Shown here: piece after piece, positions 42,637 through 50,867 of the stretch
How the letters are laid out: each line of letters begins with the position of its first letter
Position numbering within the stretch: position 1 is the stretch's first letter
NCBI RefSeq assembly: GCF_000295095.1
Contig: NZ_JH806632.1
Coordinates: forward strand, 1,252,974 to 1,316,973
DNA from: Actinomyces timonensis DSM 23838
GTDB lineage: Bacteria > Actinomycetota > Actinomycetes > Actinomycetales > Actinomycetaceae
Length of the DNA: 64,000 nt
Reading direction: 5' to 3'
Made by a program: the position numbers and the translations under genes
Notes under the pieces: model-generated
What the model was told of the DNA's origin: nothing
The model's database searches: none
The model's input: the letters and a program-made list of their open reading frames with translations, nothing else

Positions 42637-44082
42637 ATGAGCGCTGATCGAGGAGCCACTTCCCGAACCAACCGTCCCCAGCCATCCCACCGAACCGCCC
42701 GCGCCACCCTGCCCGACCTCTCCCAGCCGACCCAGCCCTGCACCGCCATCCAGGACCTCATGGCCGCCGAGACCGAGGCCCGTCGCCTCGCCGCAGGCCC
42801 CGCCCACGCCCTCCCCGCTGGCGCCGGCGCCCCCGCCGAGCTGCGCGAGGCCCTGACCGGTATCGTCGAGCGCCTCGCCCCCGAGCTCCTCGCCCTGTCC
42901 CACGACCTGCACGCCCACCCCGAGGTCGGCTTTCAGGAGCACCACGCGATGGCCGCCGTCGCCGAGCTCCTGCGCGCCCACGGGATCGAGCTCGAGGTGG
43001 GGGTCTTCGGCATGGAGACCGCCCTGCGCGCGAGCATCGGGCCCGCCGCGCCCGCCACCGTGCCCAGCGCCCATCCCGGCACCATCGCGATCCTCGCCGA
43101 GTACGACGCACTGCCCGGCATCGGCCACGCCTGCGGGCACAACGTCATGTGCGCCAACTCCGTGGGCGCCTTCCTCGCCCTGGCCGCCCTCGAGGCCGAG
43201 CGCCCCGGGAGCCTGCCGGGCGCCGTCGTCCTGACCACCACGCCGGCCGAGGAATGCTCCACCGCCAAGGAGGCCCTCGCCCAGGCCGGGATGCTCGACG
43301 GCATCGACGCCGCCATCCAGACCCACTCCTACGCCGCCGACGTCACCCACCAGACCTGGCTCGGCCAGCGGCGCATGCGCGTCACCTACCGCGGCATCCC
43401 CGCGCACGCCTCCTCCCAGCCCTTCATGGGCCGCAACGCCCTCGACGCCGCCACCCTCGCGCTGACCGGCATCGGCCTGCTGCGCCAGCAGATCCTGCCC
43501 ATGGATCGCATTCACGCCGTCGTCACCCACGGCGGCGACGTCGCCAACATCATCCCCGAGCGCGCCGAGCTCAACGTCTTCATCCGCTCCAAGGACCTGA
43601 CCACGCTGCGCGACCTCGTGGCCCGGGTGGAGGACGTCTTCCGCGGCGCCGCCCTCATGACCGGCACCGGCGTCGAGATCACCCCCGACCCCCACCCCAA
43701 CGAGATGCCCGTGCGGGACAACGCTGCCCTCCTGGCCTCCTGGGTGCGCGCCCAGCGCGAGCGCGGCCGCGAGCCCCTGCCCGCCGGCGTCCTGCCCGAG
43801 ACGATCGCCGCGGGCACCGACTTCGGCAATGTCTCGCAGCGCGTGCCCGGCATCCACCCGCTCATCAAGGTCACCACCCACGGCGACGTCGCCCTCCACA
43901 CCCCCGCGATGGCCGAGGCCGCCGGCTCGTCCACGGGGGACGCCGCCTGCCTCGACGGCGCCTACGGGCTGGCGGCCGTGGCCCTGGACTGGCTCCACGA
44001 CGCCGGGATGCGCGACGCCGCCCGCGCGGACTTCGAGGCCACCGGCGGGGCGGTCGACGTCGCCTCCTTCTGGGACGAGTAG
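42637..44082 (+). CDS. M20-family amidohydrolase (AbgB/aminoacylase-like)
   Basis: 481 residues from ATG 42637; a longer frame upstream runs back over ribokinase and is not coding. Metal-binding GHACGHN, the catalytic pair region TTPAEECSTAKEAL and the lid-domain segment PAHASSQPFMGRNALDA are those of peptidase family M20D enzymes such as p-aminobenzoyl-glutamate hydrolase and N-acyl amino acid hydrolase. The first 70 residues are Ala/Pro-rich and probably disordered. It cleaves an amide bond of a small substrate in the cytoplasm; the natural substrate is unknown. It converges on the DUF885 gene. Confidence 0.88.
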   Translation: MSADRGATSRTNRPQPSHRTARATLPDLSQPTQPCTAIQDLMAAETEARRLAAGPAHALPAGAGAPAELREALTGIVERLAPELLALSHDLHAHPEVGFQEHHAMAAVAELLRAHGIELEVGVFGMETALRASIGPAAPATVPSAHPGTIAILAEYDALPGIGHACGHNVMCANSVGAFLALAALEAERPGSLPGAVVLTTTPAEECSTAKEALAQAGMLDGIDAAIQTHSYAADVTHQTWLGQRRMRVTYRGIPAHASSQPFMGRNALDAATLALTGIGLLRQQILPMDRIHAVVTHGGDVANIIPERAELNVFIRSKDLTTLRDLVARVEDVFRGAALMTGTGVEITPDPHPNEMPVRDNAALLASWVRAQRERGREPLPAGVLPETIAAGTDFGNVSQRVPGIHPLIKVTTHGDVALHTPAMAEAAGSSTGDAACLDGAYGLAAVALDWLHDAGMRDAARADFEATGGAVDVASFWDE

Positions 44083-44149
44083 CTGGCGCGACGGCGCGGG
44101 AGGCCGATGTGCCTGGCGCCGGGTGCCGACCGCTTCCTCCCGGCCGTTC

Positions 44150-45901
44150 TCAGGCGACCAGCGCCTCGCGCATGACGTCCAGGCCCACGCTGCCCAGGCG
44201 CAGCGCCCGGGCGTGGAAGGCCTTGAGGGGGTCGTCGGCCCCCGCCGCGCGCGCCGCCGCCAGTGAGGCGTCCCGCGCCTTCTCCCACAGCCGCTGACCG
44301 ACAGCGTAGGACGGCGCCTGCCCCGGCCACCCCAGGTAGCGGTCCAGCTCGAAGCGCAGGAAGGACTCGTCCATCGCGGCATTCCCGCGCAGGAACTCCC
44401 AGGCGGAGGCCGCGTCCCAGCGCCCCTCGCCCACCCCCGGGAGCGCGGCGAGCTCGGCGGGCCGCTCCTTGCGCAGGTGCACGCCGATATCCAGGACCAC
44501 GCGCGCCGCCCGCAGCCGCTGGGAGTCCAGCATCCCCATGCGGTCCGCCGGGTCCTCCTGGAATCCCAGGTCCGCCATGAGCCGCTCGGCGTACAGGGCC
44601 CAGCCCTCGCCGTGCCCACTGACCCAGCAGCCGTGGCGCCGCCAGGAGTTGAGCTCGTCGCGCAGGAGGGTCTGCATGCCGATCTGCAGGTGGTGGCCCG
44701 GCACGCCCTCATGGAACACCGTGGTCCGCTCCTGCCAGGTCGCGAAGTCCTGAGTCCCGGCAGGGACTGACCACCACATGCGGCCCGGGCGGGAGAAGTC
44801 GTCGCTCGGCGCGGTGTAGTAGATGCCGCCCGTCGACGACGGCGCGATCCGGCACTCCAGCGCGCGCAACGGGGCGGGGATGTCGAACTGGGCGCCGTCG
44901 AGGGCAGTGATCGCAGCGTCCGAGGTCTCCTGCATCCAGGCCTGGAGCGCCGCCGTTCCATGGAGCTGCCGCGAGGCGTCAGCGCCCAGGCGGTCCAGGG
45001 CCTCGGCCACGGTGGTGCCCGACCCGTAGAGGGAGGCTGCGATGGCGCGCTGCTCGGCGTCGATGGCGGCCAGGCGCTCCCGGCCCCACTCGTAGGTCTC
45101 GTCAAGGTCGATGCGCGCGCCGAGGAACTCCCGGCTGAAGAGCTCATAGCGCTCGCGGCCCACCGCGTCGTCACTGGTGGCGGTCGGCGCGACCTCGGCG
45201 GCGAGCCACCGGGCGGCCTCCGCGTAGGCCGCGCGGGCCAGGCTGGCGGCCTCGCGCAGCTCCGCGGTCAGAGCGGCGGGCAGGGACTCGCCGTCGGCGA
45301 GGCTCGCCCCCTCGATGAGGGTCGTGAAGGACGACGACGCCTCCGCAGCCTGGTCCTCGGCCTGCTTGAGGCAGGCGCGCACCTGGCGGGCGGCGGGGTG
45401 GTGCCCGCGCGCGGCCGCGACCCGCAGGGAGTCGCGGTGCCCGGCGAGTGCCCCGGGCACCGCCCGCAGGCAGGAGGCGAAGTCCTCCCAGTCGCCGGTG
45501 GTGGCCATGGGGTGGTTGTCGAAGGTGTCGCGGATCGTCTGGATCGGGGAGGCGATGTTGTTGAGCGCCCGCAGGTCCTCCCCGGCCTCGTGCAGCTCCT
45601 CCTCGACGCCGAACCGCTCCCGCATGGCGACGATCGTCACGCGGTCGACGTCGTCCGCGGACGCGGTGGCGGCCAGCGCGGCCAGGGCCTCGGCACGCAA
45701 CTCGGCCAGCGCGTCGGCGCCAGCGGGGGAGTAGTCGTCCAAGGCGCCTGCCCTGCCAGGAAGGCCGGAGTAGAGGGCGAACTCGGGGGAGACCTCGGCC
45801 AGGCGCTCGACATATGCCTCGGCGACGGCGTCGACCGCAGTGGGTGCGCGGTGGGAGGCGCTAGTCGGTTCGGCCCCGTGGGGCTCGCGGGGATCGATCA
45901 T
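44150..45901 (-). CDS. DUF885 protein, probable zinc-dependent hydrolase
   Basis: 583 residues from ATG 45901. The zinc motif HEGVPGHH lies near residue 395 with GHGEGWALYAERL (second-ligand Glu) about 30 residues later, the combination used by DUF885/M32-like helical metallopeptidases. The N-terminal half is helical. Related bacterial proteins are often annotated as peptidases without a known substrate. Start chosen because an earlier in-frame start at 45985 would overlap the divergent phosphatase gene. Confidence 0.83.
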   Translation of the reverse strand: MIDPREPHGAEPTSASHRAPTAVDAVAEAYVERLAEVSPEFALYSGLPGRAGALDDYSPAGADALAELRAEALAALAATASADDVDRVTIVAMRERFGVEEELHEAGEDLRALNNIASPIQTIRDTFDNHPMATTGDWEDFASCLRAVPGALAGHRDSLRVAAARGHHPAARQVRACLKQAEDQAAEASSSFTTLIEGASLADGESLPAALTAELREAASLARAAYAEAARWLAAEVAPTATSDDAVGRERYELFSREFLGARIDLDETYEWGRERLAAIDAEQRAIAASLYGSGTTVAEALDRLGADASRQLHGTAALQAWMQETSDAAITALDGAQFDIPAPLRALECRIAPSSTGGIYYTAPSDDFSRPGRMWWSVPAGTQDFATWQERTTVFHEGVPGHHLQIGMQTLLRDELNSWRRHGCWVSGHGEGWALYAERLMADLGFQEDPADRMGMLDSQRLRAARVVLDIGVHLRKERPAELAALPGVGEGRWDAASAWEFLRGNAAMDESFLRFELDRYLGWPGQAPSYAVGQRLWEKARDASLAAARAAGADDPLKAFHARALRLGSVGLDVMREALVA

Positions 45902-45938
45902 GGGGGCGAGCCTAGGGCGGACCTGGCACGATCGGCTC

Positions 45939-46610
45939 ATGATCTCGAATCCTGCGACCGCCAGTTGCCCCCGCGACCTGCCCACCCCTCGCCACCCCGA
46001 CGGCCCCTACAGGCTCATGATGGTGTGCACCGGGAACATCTGCCGCTCGGCGATGGCGGAGATCGTCATGCTCGACCGCCTCCTGGCCGCGGGCCTTGCC
46101 GGGCGCGTCGAGGTGGCCTCCTCCGGGGTCTCCAGTGAGGAGCGCGGCAACCCGATGGACTCGCGGGCCAGGAGGCTCCTGCTCAGCTGCGGCTATGGCG
46201 ACGGCGAGGCGGGCGGCGACGGCGGTGCTGGCGGTTCTGGTGGAGCAAAGGTCGCGGCGCGTATCGCCTCCCACCGGGCGCACCGCATCACGGATGCCGA
46301 GATCGCTGGGGCCGACCTCATCCTGGCGATGACGGCCTCGCATGAGCGCGAAGTGCAGCGCCGCGCGCAGCGGCCGGACGCCACCGAGGACCTGGCGCGG
46401 CGCATCCGCATGTTCCGCGAGTTCGACCCGGAGTGCGCGGCGGACCTGGACGCGATCGCGGCGGGGCGGGCCTCCCGGTCGCGGCTCGACGCGCCTGACC
46501 CCTGGTACGGCCGCATGGAGGACTTCGAGGAGACCCTGGCGACGATCGAGCGCGTCGTCGACGAGCTCACCCCCGCCCTCTCCGCCCTCCTGCGAGACCG
46601 GTCGAAGTAA
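45939..46610 (+). CDS. Low-molecular-weight protein-tyrosine phosphatase
   Basis: 223 residues. The P-loop CTGNICRS has nucleophile C30 and R36; the general-acid segment DPWYGR is near residue 188. It removes phosphate from phosphotyrosine and may be secreted or act on regulators. Two parts are unusual: a 24-residue N-terminal extension and a Gly-rich insertion (about residues 84-103, GDGEAGGDGGAGGSGGAK) in the middle of the domain. It is divergent from the DUF885 gene, separated by 37 bases. The family is normally about 150-180 residues. Confidence 0.87.
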   Translation: MISNPATASCPRDLPTPRHPDGPYRLMMVCTGNICRSAMAEIVMLDRLLAAGLAGRVEVASSGVSSEERGNPMDSRARRLLLSCGYGDGEAGGDGGAGGSGGAKVAARIASHRAHRITDAEIAGADLILAMTASHEREVQRRAQRPDATEDLARRIRMFREFDPECAADLDAIAAGRASRSRLDAPDPWYGRMEDFEETLATIERVVDELTPALSALLRDRSK

Positions 46611-46683
46611 GGAGCGAAACCGGCCGCGTTTCCACAGGCCGACCGGGGCGCCAGGCCGCCGCCGTCCCTGTGGACAGTGAACC

Positions 46684-46739
46684 GGTCTCGCGGTGCTGTT
46701 CGCCCAGCGCTCTCGATGCTGTTTTCGACCGGTCTCGGG
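46684..46739 (+). repeat. Intergenic 22-base-period repeat, site C, degraded
   Basis: One clear unit (46684-46705, GGTCTCGCGGTGCTG then TTCGCCC), a diverged second unit of 25 bases (46706-46730) and GGTCTCGG. It lies between two convergent genes. A copy of CACTGTCCACAGGG on the minus strand (46666-46679) abuts it; the same 14 bases occur at 22271-22284. Confidence 0.75.
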
Positions 46740-46741
46740 GA

Positions 46742-47743
46742 TCAGGGGAGGCGGGCGGTGAGCCAGCCGGTGAGGGCCGCCAGGTACTCGCCGCGCGCGG
46801 GCTCGGGGGACAGCGCGAGGTCGTGCACCCCGCCGGGGATCTGCCGCACGGTGACGTCCTCGCCGAGGAACGGCGCGCGCTCCACCATCTGCGTCACGTC
46901 GAGCACCGCGTCCGCCCGCAGCACCGCCTCGCGCCCGGCACCGGGGGCCGCCGACGCCGTCGAGCAGCACAGGAGTACCGGCGCCTCGATCCCCAGTCCA
47001 TGGCGGACCCGCCGCTGCAGGCGGCGCACACTCGTGAGGAACCCCGCTCGCGCCGGCCATCCCGGCGACGGCTTGAGCGACAGGTCCCAGTCCCATTCCC
47101 CGCCCCACCTGGCGTGCAGGGAGCGGGCGTAGGGGTCGGCCTCGAACGCGCCCGCGTCGTCCGCCTCGGGCGCCGCCGGGTTCGCGATGACCCGCCCCGG
47201 CATCCACCGCGACATGAGGTCCACCGCCGCCGTGCCGTAGGAGCGCATGAAGCCCGAGGCATTGAGATCCAGCCACGGCGAGTTGAGCGTGACGGCCGTG
47301 ACCGCCCCCGGGTGGTCCGCCGCCCACAGCACCGCGGACAGCCCGCCGGTGGAGTGCGCGTTGAGGACGACGACGCCGTGCCCCTTCTCCTCGCGCACGA
47401 TCCGCACCGCCTCGGTGATCTCCTCGTCGTAGACGAGCAGGTCCGTCGTGTCGTGCGGGAAGGACCCCTCGGGCAGGTCCGCGCCCGCCCGCCCGCAGCC
47501 GCGCATCTCCAGGGCGTAGAACTCGAAGCCCGTCTCATCGAGTGCGTCCGCGAGGTGGGTCTGGAAGAAGTAGTCGGTCCGGCCGTGGATGTACAGCACC
47601 GCCCGCGCGTGACGGGCGGCGCCGGCGTCGCGCCGGTGGACGAGGATCGCGTGATCCGCCCCGGGCGCAGCGTCGGACGGCGTGACGGGAATGCGGCGCG
47701 CCACCCAGGGCTCGCCCAGGAGGTCCGGGAGGATCGTGGTCAT
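46742..47743 (-). CDS. Alpha/beta-fold hydrolase (monoacylglycerol lipase/S33 type)
   Basis: 333 residues. The nucleophile elbow is AHSTGG near residue 130, an early oxyanion segment YIHGRTDYFFQTH follows the second strand, and the last third has the catalytic His region GGVHDLAL. The pattern AVLYIHGRTDYF with ALEMRGCGRA is that of serine aminopeptidase S33-domain lysophospholipase-like proteins. Esterase or lipase activity is likely; the substrate is unknown. No signal peptide. It converges on the phosphatase gene; no operon. Confidence 0.82.
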   Translation of the reverse strand: MTTILPDLLGEPWVARRIPVTPSDAAPGADHAILVHRRDAGAARHARAVLYIHGRTDYFFQTHLADALDETGFEFYALEMRGCGRAGADLPEGSFPHDTTDLLVYDEEITEAVRIVREEKGHGVVVLNAHSTGGLSAVLWAADHPGAVTAVTLNSPWLDLNASGFMRSYGTAAVDLMSRWMPGRVIANPAAPEADDAGAFEADPYARSLHARWGGEWDWDLSLKPSPGWPARAGFLTSVRRLQRRVRHGLGIEAPVLLCCSTASAAPGAGREAVLRADAVLDVTQMVERAPFLGEDVTVRQIPGGVHDLALSPEPARGEYLAALTGWLTARLP

Positions 47744-47860
47744 GCAGGCATCGTAGATCTGGGCGGGCTTTTCCGCCCCGCGTCATCAGTTCGTGACTTT
47801 GGTCCCGGAATCGTCGCGCGGCTTGCGCGCCCGCGACTCGCCTTTGTACCGTTCTCCCGA

Positions 47861-47948
47861 CCATCCAGAGCAGCTGAGAGACCTGGCTCGACGACGCTGC
47901 AGCAACCCCCTGTGAGGGTGAGGGTGCTTCCGCCAGGACCGATGGAGG
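47861..47948 (+). promoter_or_regulatory. SAM-I (S-box) riboswitch of the metNIQ operon
   Basis: The aptamer runs from CCATCCAGAG, through GCTGAGAGACCTGGCTCG, CTGCAGCAACCC, GGGTGCTTCCGCCAGGACC to GATGG. P1 is CCATC (47861-47865) with GATGG (47941-47945). The Shine-Dalgarno GGAGG of metN (47944-47948) shares its first two bases with P1, and the ATG is at 47953. No terminator hairpin is visible between P1 and the start, so control is probably translational: with SAM bound, P1 forms and hides part of the ribosome site. Confidence 0.85.
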
Positions 47949-47952
47949 ACTC

Positions 47953-49080
47953 ATGAGCGATCCGATCCCAGGTGCCGAGCCGATCGAGGCCGACGGCGCA
48001 GTCGCGGACGAGCCCACCGACCTCACCGACGCCGAGCTCTCCACTGCCGAGGCCGCCCAGGCGGGCGCCCCCGAGGCGGCGGACGACTCGATGATCTCCC
48101 TGCGCGACGTCGTCAAGGTCTACACCCTGCGTGACGGCACCGAGGTGCGCGCCCTGGACGGCCTCACCCTCACCGTCCCCGCGGGCTCCATCCACGGGAT
48201 CGTCGGCACGTCGGGCGCCGGCAAGTCCACGCTCATCCGCTGCCTGACCGCCCTGGAGCCCGTGACCGCCGGGGAGGTGCGCGTGGCGGGCCAGGACATG
48301 ACCGCGCTGTCGGCCCGCGAGCTGCGCGAGGCCCGCCGCCGGATCGGCATGGTCTTCCAGCACGCCAACCTCCTGGACTCGCGCACGACGGCGCAGAACA
48401 TCGCCTACCCGCTCGCCCTGGCCGGCGTGGCCAAGGGGGAGCGCCACGAGACGGTCGCCGAGATGCTCGACCTCGTGGGCCTCGCCGACCGCGGCGGCTC
48501 CTACCCCAGCCAGCTCTCGGGCGGCCAGAAGCAGCGCGTCGGCATCGCCCGGGCACTCGCGGACCAACCCGCCGTGCTCCTGTGCGACGAGCCCACCAGC
48601 GCCCTCGACCCCGAGACCACTCGCTCGATCCTCGACCTCATCAAGGATGTGCGCGACCGCCTCGGCGTCACCGTCGTCATCATCACCCACGAGATGAGCG
48701 TCGTCCGCCAGGTCTGCGACTCCGTCAGCCTCCTGGAGGCCGGCCGCATCGTGGAGTCCGGGCCGATCGAGGACGTCGCCTCCGACGTCGACTCGCGCCT
48801 GTCCCACGAGCTCGTGCCCGTCCCAGCGATCCCTGAGGGCTCGTTGGCCGAGGGCGACGCCGTCATCGACGTCGCGCTCACCGCCCACCCGGGCCAGCCC
48901 GCCGCCGCGCATGTGCTCGCCCTGGCCTCCGAGCACGGCGCCGACGTCGCCGGAGGCGTCTTCGAGACCCTGGGGCAGGCGCAGGTCGGCCGCCTCGCCC
49001 TCACCATTCCAGCCGACAAGGCCCCCGGCGTCGTCGACGCCCTGGCGGCCGCCGGCGCCACCGCGGAGGTGCGCTCATGA
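47953..49080 (+). CDS. metN: Methionine ABC transporter, ATP-binding subunit
   Basis: 375 residues. Walker A GTSGAGKST at 85-93, ABC signature LSGGQKQRVG and Walker B VLLCDEPTSALD are intact, and the C-terminal NIL domain (about 290-375) senses methionine for trans-inhibition. The first 46 residues are an acidic extension not seen in most MetN; ATG at codon 47 (MISLRDV) would give the usual length, but the riboswitch and its ribosome site sit right at ATG 47953. The stop overlaps metI (ATGA). First gene of metNIQ. Confidence 0.94.
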   Translation: MSDPIPGAEPIEADGAVADEPTDLTDAELSTAEAAQAGAPEAADDSMISLRDVVKVYTLRDGTEVRALDGLTLTVPAGSIHGIVGTSGAGKSTLIRCLTALEPVTAGEVRVAGQDMTALSARELREARRRIGMVFQHANLLDSRTTAQNIAYPLALAGVAKGERHETVAEMLDLVGLADRGGSYPSQLSGGQKQRVGIARALADQPAVLLCDEPTSALDPETTRSILDLIKDVRDRLGVTVVIITHEMSVVRQVCDSVSLLEAGRIVESGPIEDVASDVDSRLSHELVPVPAIPEGSLAEGDAVIDVALTAHPGQPAAAHVLALASEHGADVAGGVFETLGQAQVGRLALTIPADKAPGVVDALAAAGATAEVRS

Positions 49081-49811
49081 TCGCCCTGAACGCCGCTGCC
49101 CACCTGGACTCCCTCGCCGCCGTGCTGCCCGCAGGCGCGCGGGACAAGAAGTGGTTGGAGAACCCCGCCATCACGGACAAGCTGTGGCCCGCCACCATGG
49201 AGACCTTCGAGATGACCCTCGTCTCCGGGGCGCTCGCGGTGCTCTTCGGCCTCCTGCTGGGCCTGGCGCTCGTGACCACGGGCAAGCGGGGCCGGCACCC
49301 CAACCGCTTCGTCTACGAGGTCCTCTCCCAGATCGTCAACATCGGCCGCTCACTGCCGTTTATCATCCTCATGGTGGCGATCCTGCCGCTCACCCGCGTC
49401 ATCGCCGGCTCGTCGCTCGGCTGGGAGGCGGCCTGCGTGCCGCTGACCGTGGGAGCGATCCCCTTCTACGCGCGCCTGGTGGAGACCGCCGTCAACAATG
49501 TGGAGGCGGGGAAGGTCGAGGCCGCCCTCATGATGGGGGCCTCCAGCAACCAGATCACCTGGGGGGTCCTCGTGCGCGAGGCCCTGCCCACCCTCATCCA
49601 GTCCGCCACGGTCACGCTCATCACCCTGCTCGGCTACTCGGCGATGGCGGGCGCCGTCGGCGGCGGCGGGCTGGGCGACCTCGCCGTCCAGTACGGCTTC
49701 CAGCGCAACCAGACGGACGTCATGATCGTCACCGTCGTCCTCATCGTCCTCATCGTCGGCGTCATCCAGCTCGTGGGCGACATGCTCAGCCGGCTGGTGG
49801 ACCACCGCTGA
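49077..49811 (+). CDS. metI: Methionine ABC transporter, permease subunit
   Basis: 244 residues with five to six membrane segments after a 35-residue lead. The EAA loop that contacts MetN is VEAALMMGASSNQITWG followed by EALPTLIQS. Start ATG overlaps the stop of metN by four bases (ATGA). It forms the pore for methionine uptake. An extra N-terminal tail (about residues 1-40) precedes the first helix. Confidence 0.93.
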   Translation: MIALNAAAHLDSLAAVLPAGARDKKWLENPAITDKLWPATMETFEMTLVSGALAVLFGLLLGLALVTTGKRGRHPNRFVYEVLSQIVNIGRSLPFIILMVAILPLTRVIAGSSLGWEAACVPLTVGAIPFYARLVETAVNNVEAGKVEAALMMGASSNQITWGVLVREALPTLIQSATVTLITLLGYSAMAGAVGGGGLGDLAVQYGFQRNQTDVMIVTVVLIVLIVGVIQLVGDMLSRLVDHR

Positions 49812-49910
49812 GGCCCCCGCCAGCCGGCAGAGATGATCGCCGACGCCGCTCCGCCGTCCCCCGATCGCACCGCCCAGCACCTCCAGACCCTTCCATTGAA
49901 AGGACTCCCC

Positions 49911-50771
49911 ATGAGCACCCTCCTGCCCTCCTCGATCTCCCGCCGCGCCTTCGCCACCGGAGCCCTGGCCACCGCCGTCGCCGCCACCCTGGCCGCCTGC
50001 GGCTCGGACTCCGACAGCCAGCCCAAGGGCATGAAGAAGGACGGCGACACCGTCGTCATCTCCATCGGGGCCACCCCCCAGCCCCACGTCACGATGCTCA
50101 CCCACATCAAGGACAACCTGCTGTCCGGCACAGGCATCGACCTGGACATCAAGGAGATCAACGACTACACGACGCCGAACATCAGCCTCAACGACGGCTC
50201 CATCGCCGCCAACTTCTTCCAGACGCCCAACTACCTCAAGCAGCAGATCGACGAGCACGGCTACGACTTCGTGTCCATCGCCGACGTCCACGTCGAGCCC
50301 ATGGGCATCTACTCCAAGAAGGCGACCACGCTCGACGAGATCCCCGCGGGCGGCCAGATCGTCCTCAACAACGACCCGGCCAACACGGCCCGCGGCTTCA
50401 AGCTGCTCGAGGCCGCCGGCCTCGTCACCCTCAACCCCGACGCCGAGCTGCCCACTGACTCCGACGTGACCGGCAACCCGAAGAACTTCACCTTCACGAC
50501 GGTCGACGGCGCCCAGGTGGCCAACACCATGGAGGACGCGTCCGCCGTCGTCCTCAACGGGAACTACGCCCTTGATGCCGGGCTCACCCCTGTCACCGAC
50601 GCTCTCAAGCTCGAGTCCGTCGACGCCGCCCCCGCGAACCAGCTCGTCGTGCGCTCAGGGGACAAGGACAACGAGTCCCTCAAGAAGCTCGCCGAGATCA
50701 TGAACTCCGCGGACTTCAAGTCCTACATCGAGACCACCTGGTCCGACGGCTCCGTCCGCCCGGCATTCTGA
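49911..50771 (+). CDS. metQ: Methionine-binding lipoprotein
   Basis: 286 residues. The signal peptide has a twin-arginine-like start (SRRAFATGA) and ends in the lipobox LAAC with C30, so export may be through the Tat pathway followed by lipidation. The mature part is a NlpA/MetQ substrate-binding protein (TPQPHVTMLTHIKD; QTPNYLKQQID; NNDPANTARGFKLLEAAGL, the methionine contact loop). GAAAGGA precedes ATG 49911. It lies 99 bases after metI and is followed by a terminator. Confidence 0.93.
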   Translation: MSTLLPSSISRRAFATGALATAVAATLAACGSDSDSQPKGMKKDGDTVVISIGATPQPHVTMLTHIKDNLLSGTGIDLDIKEINDYTTPNISLNDGSIAANFFQTPNYLKQQIDEHGYDFVSIADVHVEPMGIYSKKATTLDEIPAGGQIVLNNDPANTARGFKLLEAAGLVTLNPDAELPTDSDVTGNPKNFTFTTVDGAQVANTMEDASAVVLNGNYALDAGLTPVTDALKLESVDAAPANQLVVRSGDKDNESLKKLAEIMNSADFKSYIETTWSDGSVRPAF

Positions 50772-50790
50772 TCCCCGGCCTCCTGCACTG

Positions 50791-50826
50791 ATCGGCCCGG
50801 CCGCGCGAGTGCGCGGCCGGGCCGAT
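50791..50826. terminator. Terminator after metQ
   Basis: Perfect 16-base arms, ATCGGCCCGGCCGCGC (50791-50806) with its complement (50811-50826), around GAGT. Located between the convergent metQ and the propeller-like gene. Confidence 0.85.
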
Positions 50827-50867
50827 CTGCCGCTGGGTGGCCGCAGTGGCCGGTGGGCGGGGCCCGC

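Noticed and set aside
42514-45174. Minus-strand ORF of 886 codons spanning amidohydrolase and part of DUF885
   Set aside because: Runs across two real convergent genes; no recognisable domain.
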